A DNA stretch of 36,760 nucleotides from Clostridiales bacterium (GCA_004555655.1 SFHJ01000015.1:1-36760), one strand, 5' to 3'. Positions 17,477-25,472 are shown, numbered from the stretch's first letter. The notes: generated by a model from the letters alone, not told the origin. Program-made: numbers and translations.

Positions 17477-18456
17477 GTCGCCGCCACCTCCTGCGTGTTC
17501 AGCTCCGGATGGATGTGGTAACGCCAGTCAGCACGCGGAAAGCTCCTGCCCGCAATCGATGGCGTCGCTTCGCGCAGGCGTGTGCGCAAGAGCGTTTTGA
17601 CAAGCTCGTTCAACTCGTCTGATGTAGCAATCGTTCTGCTCTGTGGTTCAAAACTGGCCGGGTCGATCCAGCAGACCTCGTGTCGCACCTCACGCCCGAT
17701 GAGCCAGCCGGACAGCCATAGCAGGATGTCCAGCGTACTGTCAAGTTCCGCGCGGCTGCCCGCCCAGTCGAGCGAGATTACCACCTGCCCGCGGTTTGGC
17801 TCAAGCGGCTCGCGTACAATGAGCGCCTCCGTCTTGGCCGACAGCTTCCAGTGCACGTCGCGCATCTGGTCGCCCGGCTGATATTCACGCAGCTCATGCA
17901 TCTCCGAAAAGCCGCCGCCGTACTTCGGCCGGTACGAACGTGACTGGAACTGGCTGAGATTCGGCAGCTGCACCGGCTGCTTCGCCTCGGGCAGCACCGC
18001 GCACGCGCCAAGCGTTGGCAGCCGCAGCGGCAGCGCAAACAGCCCCAGATAGTCGTATACCCTGCCCTTTGACAGCGCGTAATGGTAGCTGCCGCAGTGT
18101 GCGCTCGGCACCTGTACCACGCAGCTTCCACGCGCGGCCAACTGCAGGCGCAGACGCGTCTGCTCGCCGGTCAGCTCGTCGGTACGCGTGATCACAAAGC
18201 GGTAGACGGGCGTAGGCATAAAAGACCGGCCCGCATTTTGAAAGACCAGCTGCGCCTTCGAACCGCGCACGCAGCAGGTATCCATCTGCGGCTGCAGCCG
18301 CAGACGCCGCATCGCCGGCAGGCTGCAGATCAGCGAAAACACCGGCAGACATACAGCCAGCACCAGCAGATACCAGGAAAACCAGCCCGTATAATACGTA
18401 TGAAACACCAGCGCGCCCACAAGCGCGACGGCGTATAAGACTCTGTTCAGCACCAT
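17473..18456 (-). CDS. DUF58 family membrane-anchored protein
   Basis: A 327-residue protein with two N-terminal hydrophobic segments (about 6-22 and 25-45). A beta-rich region follows, then the DUF58 signature YQPGDQMRDVHWKLSAKT at residues 192-209 in a vWA-like fold. Members are almost always linked to MoxR ATPases and transglutaminase-like membrane proteins, as here. The ATG at 18456 starts 4 bp past the moxR stop; the open frame upstream is arginine-rich out-of-frame moxR sequence. The ribosome binding site is weak, so coupling to moxR translation is likely. Function is not known precisely; a chaperone-like or envelope-assembly role is inferred for the family. Confidence 0.88.
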   Translation of the reverse strand: MVLNRVLYAVALVGALVFHTYYTGWFSWYLLVLAVCLPVFSLICSLPAMRRLRLQPQMDTCCVRGSKAQLVFQNAGRSFMPTPVYRFVITRTDELTGEQTRLRLQLAARGSCVVQVPSAHCGSYHYALSKGRVYDYLGLFALPLRLPTLGACAVLPEAKQPVQLPNLSQFQSRSYRPKYGGGFSEMHELREYQPGDQMRDVHWKLSAKTEALIVREPLEPNRGQVVISLDWAGSRAELDSTLDILLWLSGWLIGREVRHEVCWIDPASFEPQSRTIATSDELNELVKTLLRTRLREATPSIAGRSFPRADWRYHIHPELNTQEVAAT

Positions 18457-18460
18457 GGCC

Positions 18461-19387
18461 TTACAGACGCGGCGCGCTTGTCTGCGCGAGGATTCCCTCA
18501 AGCAGCTGTTCGGCCGTAATGGCCTTGGCGTCAGCCTCCGGTGCAAGCAGCAGCCGGTGCGAGAGCGTCTGCACCAGCACGTTCTGCACATCCTTGGGCA
18601 CGACATAGTCCCGACCCTGGATATACGCCACGGCCTTGGCCATCGCCGTAACGGAAAGCGTGGCGCGCGGGCTGGCTCCACGCGCAATCATCGGATGCGC
18701 GCGCGTTGCACCGACGAGCGAGACGATATAGTCGACAATCTCAGGTTTGATGTACACTTCCGCCGCCTCACGCTGCATCTGCATGAGCTGTTCGCGGGTC
18801 ACGATCTGCTGCACCTGCTCCAATGGGTTGCCGCTCTGACGGCCGAGCACCATTTCCCTCTCGTCCTTGGGCGCGGGATAGCCGATCGACAGCCGCACCG
18901 TAAACCGGTCCATCTGCGAATCCGGTAGCAGCTGCGTGCCGGAAGCGCCCGTGGGATTCTGTGTGGCGAAGACCAGAAACGGCTGCGGGATGCGGTAGCT
19001 CTTGCCGTCCACTGTGACCTGCCCCTCCTCCATCGCCTCCAGAAGCGCCGACTGGGTGCGCGATGTCGCGCGGTTCAGCTCGTCCGCCAGAAAGAGGTTG
19101 CAGAGAATAGCGCCCGGCTGATAGCGCATCTGCCCGGTCTGTTTATCATATATGGAATATCCCGTGATATCCGACGGCAGCACGTCAGGCGTAAACTGCA
19201 CGCGGCCGTAGTCCAGACCCAGCGCTCTGGAAAACGCAAGCGCCATGGTCGTCTTTCCAACGCCCGGAATATCCTCCAGCAGAATATGCCCCCTGGCCAG
19301 AATGACCGTCATCACCCAAATAAGAACCCGGTCTTTGCCGACAACGGCCTTCTTCACTTCTGCAATCACCTGTCCAGCTCTGTTCAA
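18461..19387 (-). CDS. MoxR-family AAA+ ATPase
   Basis: A 308-residue ATPase with Walker A PGVGKTTMA (about 41-49), Walker B LFLADELNRA (98-107) and sensor I FATQNPTG. The C-terminal AAA lid region begins near residue 200. It is thought to act as a chaperone or remodelling factor on vWA/DUF58 partners. The start is TTG at 19387: AGGAGG sits nine bases upstream, and no in-frame ATG precedes the conserved region. It is the first gene of a moxR-DUF58-transglutaminase operon. Confidence 0.93.
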   Translation of the reverse strand: MNRAGQVIAEVKKAVVGKDRVLIWVMTVILARGHILLEDIPGVGKTTMALAFSRALGLDYGRVQFTPDVLPSDITGYSIYDKQTGQMRYQPGAILCNLFLADELNRATSRTQSALLEAMEEGQVTVDGKSYRIPQPFLVFATQNPTGASGTQLLPDSQMDRFTVRLSIGYPAPKDEREMVLGRQSGNPLEQVQQIVTREQLMQMQREAAEVYIKPEIVDYIVSLVGATRAHPMIARGASPRATLSVTAMAKAVAYIQGRDYVVPKDVQNVLVQTLSHRLLLAPEADAKAITAEQLLEGILAQTSAPRL

Positions 19388-19422
19388 TGCCAGCGCCTCC
19401 TGTCCCTTTTGCCAGAATTACC

Positions 19423-19452
19423 ATAATACAGTATAGCATCTTCCACAGGCAA
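19423..19452 (-). promoter_or_regulatory. moxR operon promoter
   Basis: Minus strand: -35 TTGCCT (19447-19452), 18-bp spacer, -10 TATTAT (19423-19428). The region is shared with the divergent pfkA promoter about 80 bp away. Confidence 0.55.
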
Positions 19453-19529
19453 TTAAAAGTGCGCGCGAAAAAAGTTATGTAAATCTTAAGATTTTCTGTA
19501 AAAAAAGCGTTCTGCTTTCGCATGGCCTG

Positions 19530-19558
19530 TTTACATTTTCGGGCGTTTGGAGTAAAAT
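19530..19558 (+). promoter_or_regulatory. pfkA promoter
   Basis: -35 TTTACA (19530-19535), 17-bp spacer, -10 TAAAAT (19553-19558). Predicted start near 19565, giving a leader of about 30 nt before the pfkA ATG at 19594. Confidence 0.7.
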
Positions 19559-19593
19559 GGAGCAAAATCCATCCTCTGAAGGAGTTGTCCCAT

Positions 19594-20577
19594 ATGGAAA
19601 ACGCAGTCAAACGAATCGGCGTTCTGACCTCCGGCGGCGACGCACCCGGCATGAACGCCGCCGTGCGCTCTGTCGTGCGCTCGGCGCTGCATCGCGGCAT
19701 CGAGTGCATCGGCGTACGCCGCGGCTACAACGGCCTCATCACCGGCGATATCGTGCGCCTGGATGAGAAGGGCGTCGCGCATATCATCAACCGCGGCGGA
19801 ACGATCCTCTATACTGCCCGCAGCGACGAATTCCGCACGCTGGAGGGCCAGAAAAAGGCGGCCTCCGTGTGCAAGCTGCTGGGGCTTGACGGCATCGTCG
19901 GCATCGGCGGCGACGGCACGTTCCGCGGCCTTGTTGAGCTGTCCAAGCAGGGTATCTCCGTTGTCGGTGTCCCCGCCACCATAGACAACGACATCGTCTG
20001 CACCGACTATACTCTCGGCTTCGATACCGCAGCCAACACGGCTGTCGAGGCCATCGACCGCCTGCGCGATACCATGCAGTCGCACGAGCGCTGCTCGGTG
20101 GTCGAGGTCATGGGCCGCAACGCGGGCCATCTGGCGCTGTACGTGGGCCTTGCCGTGGGCGCAACGGCCGTTCTGGTGCCGGAGAAGACATACGATTTTG
20201 AGCGCGATGTGGTCGAAAAGATCCGTCAGGCGCGCCTCAACGGCACCACGCACTATATGATCGTCGTGGCCGAGGGCGCAGGCAGCGCCATTGAGGTGGG
20301 CGGCCGCATCCATGAGACGCTGGGTCTGGACCCGCGCGTGACCATTCTTGGCCACATCCAGCGCGGCGGCACGCCGTCGGCCAGAGACCGTGTCATGGCC
20401 ACGCGCATGGGCTATCACGCCGTCGAGTCGCTGGCTGAGGGCAAAACCAACCGCGTCATCTGCGCGCGCGGCGGTATGATGAGCGACATCGATATCATGG
20501 AGGGCCTTTCCATGAAGAAGGGTCTGAATGAGCAGCAGTACACAGTGCTTCGTGCCATGACGGGCATTGACGACTGA
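19594..20577 (+). CDS. pfkA: ATP-dependent 6-phosphofructokinase
   Basis: Phosphorylates fructose 6-phosphate in glycolysis. The 327-residue protein has the group A1 pattern: IGVLTSGGDAPGMNAAVRS at the N-terminus, GGDGTFRG (105-112) with the glycine that favours ATP over pyrophosphate, and VPATIDNDI with catalytic Asp131. It also has GFDTAANTA, MGRNAGHLA and the IQRGGTPSARDR effector/substrate loop. The start at 19594 has AAGGAG upstream and lies downstream of a good promoter. It is monocistronic, ending before a dense hairpin block. It is often near accA or pyk in other Firmicutes; neither is seen here. Confidence 0.97.
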   Translation: MENAVKRIGVLTSGGDAPGMNAAVRSVVRSALHRGIECIGVRRGYNGLITGDIVRLDEKGVAHIINRGGTILYTARSDEFRTLEGQKKAASVCKLLGLDGIVGIGGDGTFRGLVELSKQGISVVGVPATIDNDIVCTDYTLGFDTAANTAVEAIDRLRDTMQSHERCSVVEVMGRNAGHLALYVGLAVGATAVLVPEKTYDFERDVVEKIRQARLNGTTHYMIVVAEGAGSAIEVGGRIHETLGLDPRVTILGHIQRGGTPSARDRVMATRMGYHAVESLAEGKTNRVICARGGMMSDIDIMEGLSMKKGLNEQQYTVLRAMTGIDD

Positions 20578-20583
20578 AGCAGT

Positions 20584-20615
20584 CACGCGGAGCCGGCGAG
20601 CGCCGGCTCCGCGTG
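20584..20615 (+). terminator. Hairpin after pfkA
   Basis: A perfect 15-bp GC-rich stem (20584-20598 with 20601-20615) starts 6 bp after the pfkA stop codon. No T-run follows directly, so termination here may need the adjoining structures or a factor. It is the first of five consecutive hairpins. Confidence 0.6.
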
Positions 20616-20755
20616 AGGCTGTCGAAAACTCCTTTGGAGCTTTTCGACAGCAGGCCGGAGTGTGTTTTTCCCGACGTGCACGCCGCCGGGAAAAAAGATT
20701 TATATGGCTTTCGCGCCTGTGTGCGCGAAACTTTGCGAGGCTTTTTTGACACGCT
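20616..20755. repeat. Possible MITE or REP-like element with nested hairpins
   Basis: A 140-bp segment whose ends are imperfect inverted repeats (AGGCTGTCGAAAA at 20616-20628; the complement of 20743-20755 reads AGCGTGTCAAAAA, 10 of 13 matching). Inside are three further inverted repeats: 20618-20632 with 20636-20651, 20665-20673 with 20687-20695, and TTTCGCGC/GCGCGAAA at 20709-20716 with 20723-20730. It lacks coding capacity. It looks like a small non-autonomous or REP-type intergenic repeat; copy number elsewhere in the genome is unknown from this window. Confidence 0.5.
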
Positions 20756-20787
20756 GAAGCGGAACCGGCAGCAGCCGGTTCCGCTTC
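20756..20787 (-). terminator. Hairpin after xerD
   Basis: A perfect 14-bp stem (20756-20769 with 20774-20787) and 4-base loop, beginning 1 bp after the xerD stop codon. No T-run follows on either strand. It is likely a termination or RNA-end structure for the convergent xerD and pfkA transcripts. Confidence 0.6.
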
Positions 20788-20788
20788 T

Positions 20789-21670
20789 TCATGCCTTTGG
20801 ATGGTACTTATTATAGACTGCCTTGAGATTCTGCTTGACAAGCTGCGCATAGATCTGCGTCGAAGAGATATCGCTATGGCCGAGCATCTCCTGGATTGAG
20901 CGAAGATCCGCGCCGTTTTCCAGCAGATGCGCCGCAAAGCTGTGCCGCAGCGTATGCGGCGTGATATCCTTCTTGATCTGTGCCTTCTCCTGATAGTATT
21001 TGATGATTTTCCAGAAGCCCTGTCGAGACATCCGCTCGCCGGAGACGTTCACAAACAAGGAGCGCTCGGCGGGACTTGCGATCATCTTACCGCGTACATC
21101 AGATATGTAATCGCCCAGCGCAGCCAGCGCCTCGGGATAGAGCGGGATGATGCGCACCTTGCCGCCGCTTTCACAACGGATAAACCCGCCGGACAGGCTC
21201 ACATCCTCAACATTGAGGCCGATCAGCTCGCTTACGCGGATGCCGGTTGCATATAGAACCTCAAGCATGGCCTTGTCGCGGCAGCCCTTCATATCGGTCA
21301 CACGCGGCTGCTCAAGCAGCAGCTCTACCTCCTTACCGGTCAGAATCTGCGGCAGCTTGCGCTCTGCCTTCTCTACCTTGATGCTGTGGACAGGGTTCTC
21401 TTCGATCTCATCCTCGTTCAAGGCAAACATGTACAGGCTCTTGAGCGACGCCAGGCACCGCGAAACAGTGGCAGCAGATTTTCCGTTGTCGTGCAGATAA
21501 TGCATATAGCCCTCGATGGTGTCACGGTCAGCATCCACCAGCTCCACGCCAACGGTTTCAAGATATGACGCATACTGGCGAATGTCGCGCATATAAGACG
21601 AGACCGTATTCGCCGAGGCGTGTTTGACTTGAATGAGATACTCCTCATATCTCGATATGATACTGGACAT
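20789..21670 (-). CDS. xerD: Tyrosine recombinase XerD
   Basis: A 293-residue recombinase for chromosome dimer resolution at dif together with XerC. It has a SAM-like core-binding domain (1-90) and a catalytic domain with Arg145 (ATGIRVSEL), Lys171, His239 and Arg242 (PHTLRHSFAAHLL), His265 (LGHSD) and Tyr274 (STQIYAQL). The run GADLRSIQEMLGHSDISSTQ is very typical of XerD. The ATG at 21670 has GGAAGG seven bases upstream; an in-frame TTG 18 bp earlier is less likely. It has its own promoter. A dif site was looked for and not recognised in the window. Confidence 0.9.
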   Translation of the reverse strand: MSSIISRYEEYLIQVKHASANTVSSYMRDIRQYASYLETVGVELVDADRDTIEGYMHYLHDNGKSAATVSRCLASLKSLYMFALNEDEIEENPVHSIKVEKAERKLPQILTGKEVELLLEQPRVTDMKGCRDKAMLEVLYATGIRVSELIGLNVEDVSLSGGFIRCESGGKVRIIPLYPEALAALGDYISDVRGKMIASPAERSLFVNVSGERMSRQGFWKIIKYYQEKAQIKKDITPHTLRHSFAAHLLENGADLRSIQEMLGHSDISSTQIYAQLVKQNLKAVYNKYHPKA

Positions 21671-21782
21671 ACCGAAACCTTCCAACAATAAAATAGGCGA
21701 GGAAAACGACCGGAACGCGACGCAGAAGATGGAATTATGAATGCAGCATTATTTCTACCACGCGAAACCAGCGAGTGCTGTT

Positions 21783-21811
21783 AATATAGCGCAAACAGGC
21801 AGAGATTTCAA
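21783..21811 (-). promoter_or_regulatory. xerD promoter
   Basis: Minus strand: -35 TTGAAA (21806-21811), 17-bp spacer, -10 TATATT (21783-21788), leaving a leader of about 105 nt before the xerD ATG. Confidence 0.65.
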
Positions 21812-21998
21812 GGAAAAACCGCATTTTTCTTAAAATTTGTAAATTATGACAAGATTTTATGTTAATGATATTATGTCAATTAAGCAACTAAGTCCGGTCG
21901 GTCAGCCCTTCAAAACGGGAAAAATCCACCATATCTGGTGTTTTGGTTTTGTTCTAGCCCCAGATAATGAATTTGCAGGATTTCCTGCGCAGAAAATC
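21812..21998. other. AT-rich non-coding gap
   Basis: This sits between the xerD promoter and the terminator of the next gene. It is clearly more AT-rich than its surroundings. A plus-strand open frame crosses it but has no ribosome binding site and runs antisense to the membrane protein gene, so it is not called. The only structure noticed is a 20-bp motif at 21972-21991 that recurs at 30358-30377. Confidence 0.55.
21972..21991 (-). repeat. 20-bp motif, copy 1
   Basis: TTTGCAGGATTTCCTGCGCA on the plus strand, differing by one base from 30358-30377. It contains the small inverted repeat GCAGG/CCTGC. In both places it lies just beyond the T-run of a minus-strand intrinsic terminator. Confidence 0.6.
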
Positions 21999-22019
21999 AA
22001 AAAAGTAAATAATATTTAC
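21999..22019 (-). terminator. AT-rich terminator of the membrane protein gene
   Basis: GTAAAT and ATTTAC (22005-22010 with 22014-22019) form a short stem followed on the minus strand by six T residues. It lies 25 bp past the stop of the gene at 22045. Confidence 0.6.
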
Positions 22020-22044
22020 CTTCACAAGGCATGCAGGACTTCCT

Positions 22045-22479
22045 TCATTTTCCGCGTACAGGCCGTTTTGTGCTCTTCCTGCTTCCGGCCAATGCAGCCA
22101 GTATCCCTGCAGCCAGCACTGGCAGCGCAACACGCAGTGCGCCGCCCGGGCTTCCCTCGACAAAAAGCAGGTTCCCCACCAGCAGCACCAGCGCATAGAC
22201 CGCGCACATCACAAGCGAACACACGAGCTTCTGCGCCTTCGCCTGTTTTGCTGTCAGATATGCCCCGCCGAATGCCGACACGGCTGCGGCGATGCTGCCG
22301 GCAATTCCATCTGACTGCTGCGGCAGTACGCCTTTTACAATTAGTGCCGCGCATACCGCGCACAGCACGAGCGTCAGCACAATGCACAGCCCCAGTCCCC
22401 GGCATGCCGCCATCGCAGGCGCCATTTTTGCTGCGTTTGTCTTATTCATTCCGGTCTTTCTCATGCCTGTTTTTTTCAT
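22045..22479 (-). CDS. Small integral membrane protein, TIGR04086-like
   Basis: A 144-residue protein with a short basic N-terminus and four hydrophobic segments (roughly residues 28-50, 57-75, 86-108 and 114-132), ending in a basic tail (SRKSTKRPVRGK). Size, four-helix topology and conserved small residues resemble the TIGR04086 (YrzE-like) membrane protein family of Firmicutes, often encoded near yajC and tgt, which lie about 3 kb away here. Function is unknown. The ATG at 22479 is preferred over one 6 bp earlier because GGGAGGGG is six bases from it. The family assignment is tentative. Confidence 0.7.
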   Translation of the reverse strand: MKKTGMRKTGMNKTNAAKMAPAMAACRGLGLCIVLTLVLCAVCAALIVKGVLPQQSDGIAGSIAAAVSAFGGAYLTAKQAKAQKLVCSLVMCAVYALVLLVGNLLFVEGSPGGALRVALPVLAAGILAALAGSRKSTKRPVRGK

Positions 22480-22597
22480 CTGCATCCCCTCCCTTCTGCT
22501 TTCACCATATGCCCGTCCTCCGGGTTTATGCCGCTGCCGCAGCAGAATGTACAGTGTTATTTCCTCGTTTTTACAAAAGAATCGGAAAAAATGAGCA

Positions 22598-22626
22598 TAG
22601 ACTTTTTAAAAATACGCATCTAAAAT
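22598..22626 (+). promoter_or_regulatory. Candidate promoter for the C69 dipeptidase
   Basis: -35 TAGACT (22598-22603), 17-bp spacer, -10 TAAAAT (22621-22626). The following leader holds an interrupted inverted repeat (CCAGC...GCTGG) around 22636-22678 and an AGAAGGGAG ribosome binding site. Confidence 0.45.
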
Positions 22627-22708
22627 ATTGAAGTACCAGCAGGCATCCTCTCTTTTCTTTTTTTGCGCGGATGCTGGCTATCACATATAGCAGAAGGGAG
22701 AAATGTAC

Positions 22709-24937
22709 ATGAAAGTAAACAAGTGGTTCCGTCGCGCCGCCGCGCTCACGCTTGCGATTGTGCTGGCATCTGCAGCCGCGGTCAATGCCCTCGCCTGCAC
22801 AGGTATCTACGCCGGCAGCGACGTCACGGACGACGGCTCGGTCTACGTTGGCCGCAGCGAGGACTTCGGTCCCAGCTACAACAAGATCTTTGAGGTGGTC
22901 CCTGCCGCTGACCACGAGCCTGGCGAAATGCTGGTGGAGAACTGGAATGGCGAAGCCGATTTTTCCATGCCCTACCCTGCGCACACGCTGCAGTATTCCA
23001 TCATGCGTGACGTCAGAGAGGTCTGGGGTGTCGAGGACGACACGATCCCCTACGCCGAGGCCGGTATGAACGAGTGCGGTGTCTGCGTCTCTGCCACCGT
23101 TTCTACGTATCACAACGAGAAGATCACCGCTATCGACCCGCTGTGCTGGGATGAAGGCGAATTCGAGTATTTCAGCGGCATCAGCGAGTATGCAATGGGC
23201 TCTGTTATTCTGCAGAGCGCCAGAACCGCCCGCGAGGGCGTTGAAATTCTGGCTGCGGTTATCGATGAATACGGCGCGGCCGAGTGCAACGCCATTTTCA
23301 TCGCCGACGCCAATGAGGTCTGGTACTTTGAGATCGTCTCCGGTCATCAGTATGCTGCCATCAAGCTCGATACCGGCAAGGTCAGCGTTGTGCCGAACAT
23401 GATGATGCTCGATCAGATCGACGTCACGGACGAGAACGTCGTGGCATCGAGGGATTTGATTACAGTTGCCAAGGCAGCAGGTTCCTACTACACAGAAGAG
23501 CCGGACAACGAGAATTCCATCCACGTGGCAAAGTCCTATTCCGAGGGTTACCCGGCACACAGCTCCTACAGAGCCTGGATGGGCATGAACGTTTTGAATG
23601 CGGAGCTGGCCGCAACGGTTGATCCCGATCCGGTCAGCGGCAATCCGGCTACGCCGAATGCCGACTGCGCTTCTGCCTCCGGCCCGTTTGAGCTGCAGTT
23701 TGACCCTGCCGCTTCGCTTGACGGCAAGATCAATCTCAAGACGATGATTCAGGTTCTGCAGGCCCGCGGCGAGGGTACGAAGTACAACGCTGGTGACGGT
23801 TACTACCCCATCGGCAACGCTTATCAGGCCGAAGATCACATCTTCCAGATCCGTCAGAATCTTCCGGCCTCCATCGCCGCCATTCAGTGGCAGGCCATGG
23901 GCCCAGCTGAGTTCTCCATCTTTATCCCCTACTACACGGCCGCGCTGACGCAGACGCCGGAGATCTACCACAATGAGTCCATGGATTTCACCTACGATTC
24001 CATGTACTGGGTCTTTGACGAGCTGGCCACGCTGTGCAACGAAAACCGCGATACCAACGTTGACGAGGTTGTCAAGGCATACTTCTCCGACGTGCAGGAC
24101 AGCCTGATTGCCCAGCAGAAGCTCGTTGACGAGCAGATGCAGAAGCTCGCCGGGTCCGATCCCGACGCTGTGAGTGCCAAGGCTGAGGAACTGGCCAACT
24201 CTATCGCGGCGCAGGTGTACGCCATCGCGCTGCAGACGCTGCGTGAAGTCGAGAACTATCTGGACGCTGAAAGCGAAGATCCGTTCACGCTGACGCTGCA
24301 GGAAGAAAACGTCCTGCCGGTCTACCGTTTCAGCGCGGAGGAAGCGGACCTGTCCGCCTATCCTGTTCTGAGCGTCCTGCTCCCCATCATTAACGCACAG
24401 CTCTCGGGCACGTTTGTGGACGTGACCACGCTGGACTACTGCTATGACGCTGTCAACTGGGCTGTGCGCAACGGCATCACCACCGGCACCAGCCGCTACA
24501 CCTTCTCCCCTGACGGCGTCTGCACCCGCGCGCAGGCTGTGACGTTCCTGTGGCGTGCTGCCGGCTGCCCGGAATCCGAGACCTCCGCAACGCAGTTTGC
24601 TGACGTTGATGAAGGTGCATACTATGCCAAGGCCGTGGCCTGGGCTGTGGAAAACGGTGTGACCAACGGCACCTCCGCCACGACGTTCAGCCCCGATGCC
24701 ACCTGCACCCGCGCGCAGATCGTGACGCTGCTGTACCGCGCGCTGGGTTCCGAGACCCAGGCGCAGATCGCGTTCACCGACGTAGCAGCTGACGCGTATT
24801 ACGTCGGCGCCGTGGCATGGGCCGCCGCCAATGAAATCACCTGCGGCACTTCCGACACCACGTTCAGTCCGAATGCTGTGTGCACCCGCGCGCAGATCGT
24901 GACGCTGCTGTACCGCGCCGCGCAGCTCGTGCAGTAA
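22709..24937 (+). CDS. Secreted C69-family dipeptidase with three C-terminal SLH repeats
   Basis: A 742-residue extracellular enzyme. The signal peptide (MKVNKWFRRAAALTLAIVLA...NALA) is followed directly by Cys30 in ACTGIYAGSDVT, the N-terminal nucleophile exposed on cleavage in family C69 (PepD/dipeptidase A type). GRSEDFGP and MNECGVCVSAT are further family motifs. The C69 domain spans about 30-440 and a helical linker lies near 450-560. Three S-layer homology repeats run from about 565 to the end, each with a DV...Y..AV.WA...GIT.GTS..TFSP core. The SLH repeats predict anchoring to cell-wall polysaccharide, so the peptidase probably acts at the surface on peptides. The second ATG (22709) fits the ribosome binding site better than 22703. 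Confidence 0.9.
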   Translation: MKVNKWFRRAAALTLAIVLASAAAVNALACTGIYAGSDVTDDGSVYVGRSEDFGPSYNKIFEVVPAADHEPGEMLVENWNGEADFSMPYPAHTLQYSIMRDVREVWGVEDDTIPYAEAGMNECGVCVSATVSTYHNEKITAIDPLCWDEGEFEYFSGISEYAMGSVILQSARTAREGVEILAAVIDEYGAAECNAIFIADANEVWYFEIVSGHQYAAIKLDTGKVSVVPNMMMLDQIDVTDENVVASRDLITVAKAAGSYYTEEPDNENSIHVAKSYSEGYPAHSSYRAWMGMNVLNAELAATVDPDPVSGNPATPNADCASASGPFELQFDPAASLDGKINLKTMIQVLQARGEGTKYNAGDGYYPIGNAYQAEDHIFQIRQNLPASIAAIQWQAMGPAEFSIFIPYYTAALTQTPEIYHNESMDFTYDSMYWVFDELATLCNENRDTNVDEVVKAYFSDVQDSLIAQQKLVDEQMQKLAGSDPDAVSAKAEELANSIAAQVYAIALQTLREVENYLDAESEDPFTLTLQEENVLPVYRFSAEEADLSAYPVLSVLLPIINAQLSGTFVDVTTLDYCYDAVNWAVRNGITTGTSRYTFSPDGVCTRAQAVTFLWRAAGCPESETSATQFADVDEGAYYAKAVAWAVENGVTNGTSATTFSPDATCTRAQIVTLLYRALGSETQAQIAFTDVAADAYYVGAVAWAAANEITCGTSDTTFSPNAVCTRAQIVTLLYRAAQLVQ
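24704..24741 (+). repeat. 38-bp exact direct repeat in the SLH region, copy 1
   Basis: Identical over 38 bp to 24881-24918. Both encode the CTRAQIVTLLYRA part of SLH repeats two and three. The first SLH repeat has a diverged version. Identity at third codon positions suggests recent duplication or gene conversion between repeats. Confidence 0.85.
24881..24918 (+). repeat. 38-bp exact direct repeat in the SLH region, copy 2
   Basis: Second copy of the 38-bp identity found at 24704-24741; encodes the end of the last SLH repeat, close to the stop codon. Confidence 0.85.
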
Positions 24938-24970
24938 ACCCTGCCGCACAAAGCGGCAAATATACAGATA

Positions 24971-25003
24971 AAATCCAGCTCAGATATCTGAGCTGGATTT
25001 TTC
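24971..25003 (+). terminator. Terminator of the C69 dipeptidase gene
   Basis: A perfect 30-bp palindrome (24971-25000) followed by further T residues. A-rich sequence on the other side could make it work in both directions between this gene and the convergent yajC. Confidence 0.9.
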
Positions 25004-25020
25004 TCTTTGGTACAATCAAA

Positions 25021-25056
25021 AGAAGAAGCCCTCCATATCCAAAGGACATGGAGGGC
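25021..25056 (-). terminator. Terminator of yajC
   Basis: A 13-bp stem with one mismatch (25028-25040 with 25044-25056), loop of three, followed on the minus strand by the T-rich TTCTTCTTTTG. It lies 16 bp beyond the yajC stop codon. Confidence 0.8.
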
Positions 25057-25071
25057 CGCAGATCAAGCGGA

Positions 25072-25443
25072 TTACTTTTTCTTGTTGGCCTTCTGCTCAC
25101 GTCTTGCAGCAGCGGCGGCAGCTTTCTTCTTGGCAGCTTCCTTCTCAGCCGTGTTGTTGTTCGAGACGGCGAACTTTGCAAACTCGATGCGCACGCGGTC
25201 GGAGCTGGTTTCGACGACGATGGAGTTGTCCTTGATTGCAACGATATCGCCAATCACGCCGCCAATGGTGGTGATATTATCGCCAACCTTCAGTGCATTG
25301 CGCATCGCGTCGGCTTCCTTCTTGCGTTTGTTCTCCGGTCGGATCATGAAGAAATAGAAGACCGCAATGATGACAACAAACATCAAAATCGTGCTCATGG
25401 CGCTGGCGCCGGTGGCAGCCGTTTCAGTAAAAATTGCGAACAT
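25072..25443 (-). CDS. yajC: Preprotein translocase subunit YajC
   Basis: A small accessory subunit of the SecDF-YajC complex in the membrane. The 123-residue protein has one membrane span (about 15-35, STILMFVVIIAVFYFFMIRP) followed by the conserved RPENKRKKE and GDNITTIGGVIGDIVAI region. It ends in a lysine/alanine-rich tail, longer than in E. coli. GGAGG lies eight bases before ATG. Its neighbours tgt and queA are the usual ones, but it also has its own consensus promoter in the 95-bp gap after tgt. Confidence 0.95.
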   Translation of the reverse strand: MFAIFTETAATGASAMSTILMFVVIIAVFYFFMIRPENKRKKEADAMRNALKVGDNITTIGGVIGDIVAIKDNSIVVETSSDRVRIEFAKFAVSNNNTAEKEAAKKKAAAAAARREQKANKKK

Positions 25444-25472
25444 GGTTTTTCCTCCGTTAGTTGGTTTTTCTT

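Noticed and set aside
19531..20937. A 468-codon open frame on the minus strand across pfkA
   Set aside because: Shadow of pfkA that also runs through the hairpin block and into xerD; no ribosome binding site or domain.
21846..22631. A 261-codon plus-strand open frame before the dipeptidase gene
   Set aside because: No ribosome binding site, AT-rich non-coding start, and antisense to a membrane protein gene with four credible hydrophobic segments and a good ribosome binding site.
22571..24949. A 792-codon open frame on the minus strand
   Set aside because: Fully antisense to the C69-SLH gene, which has a signal peptide, catalytic Cys and SLH repeats. The antisense product only shows repetitive Gly/Val/Arg patterns mirrored from the SLH-coding DNA.
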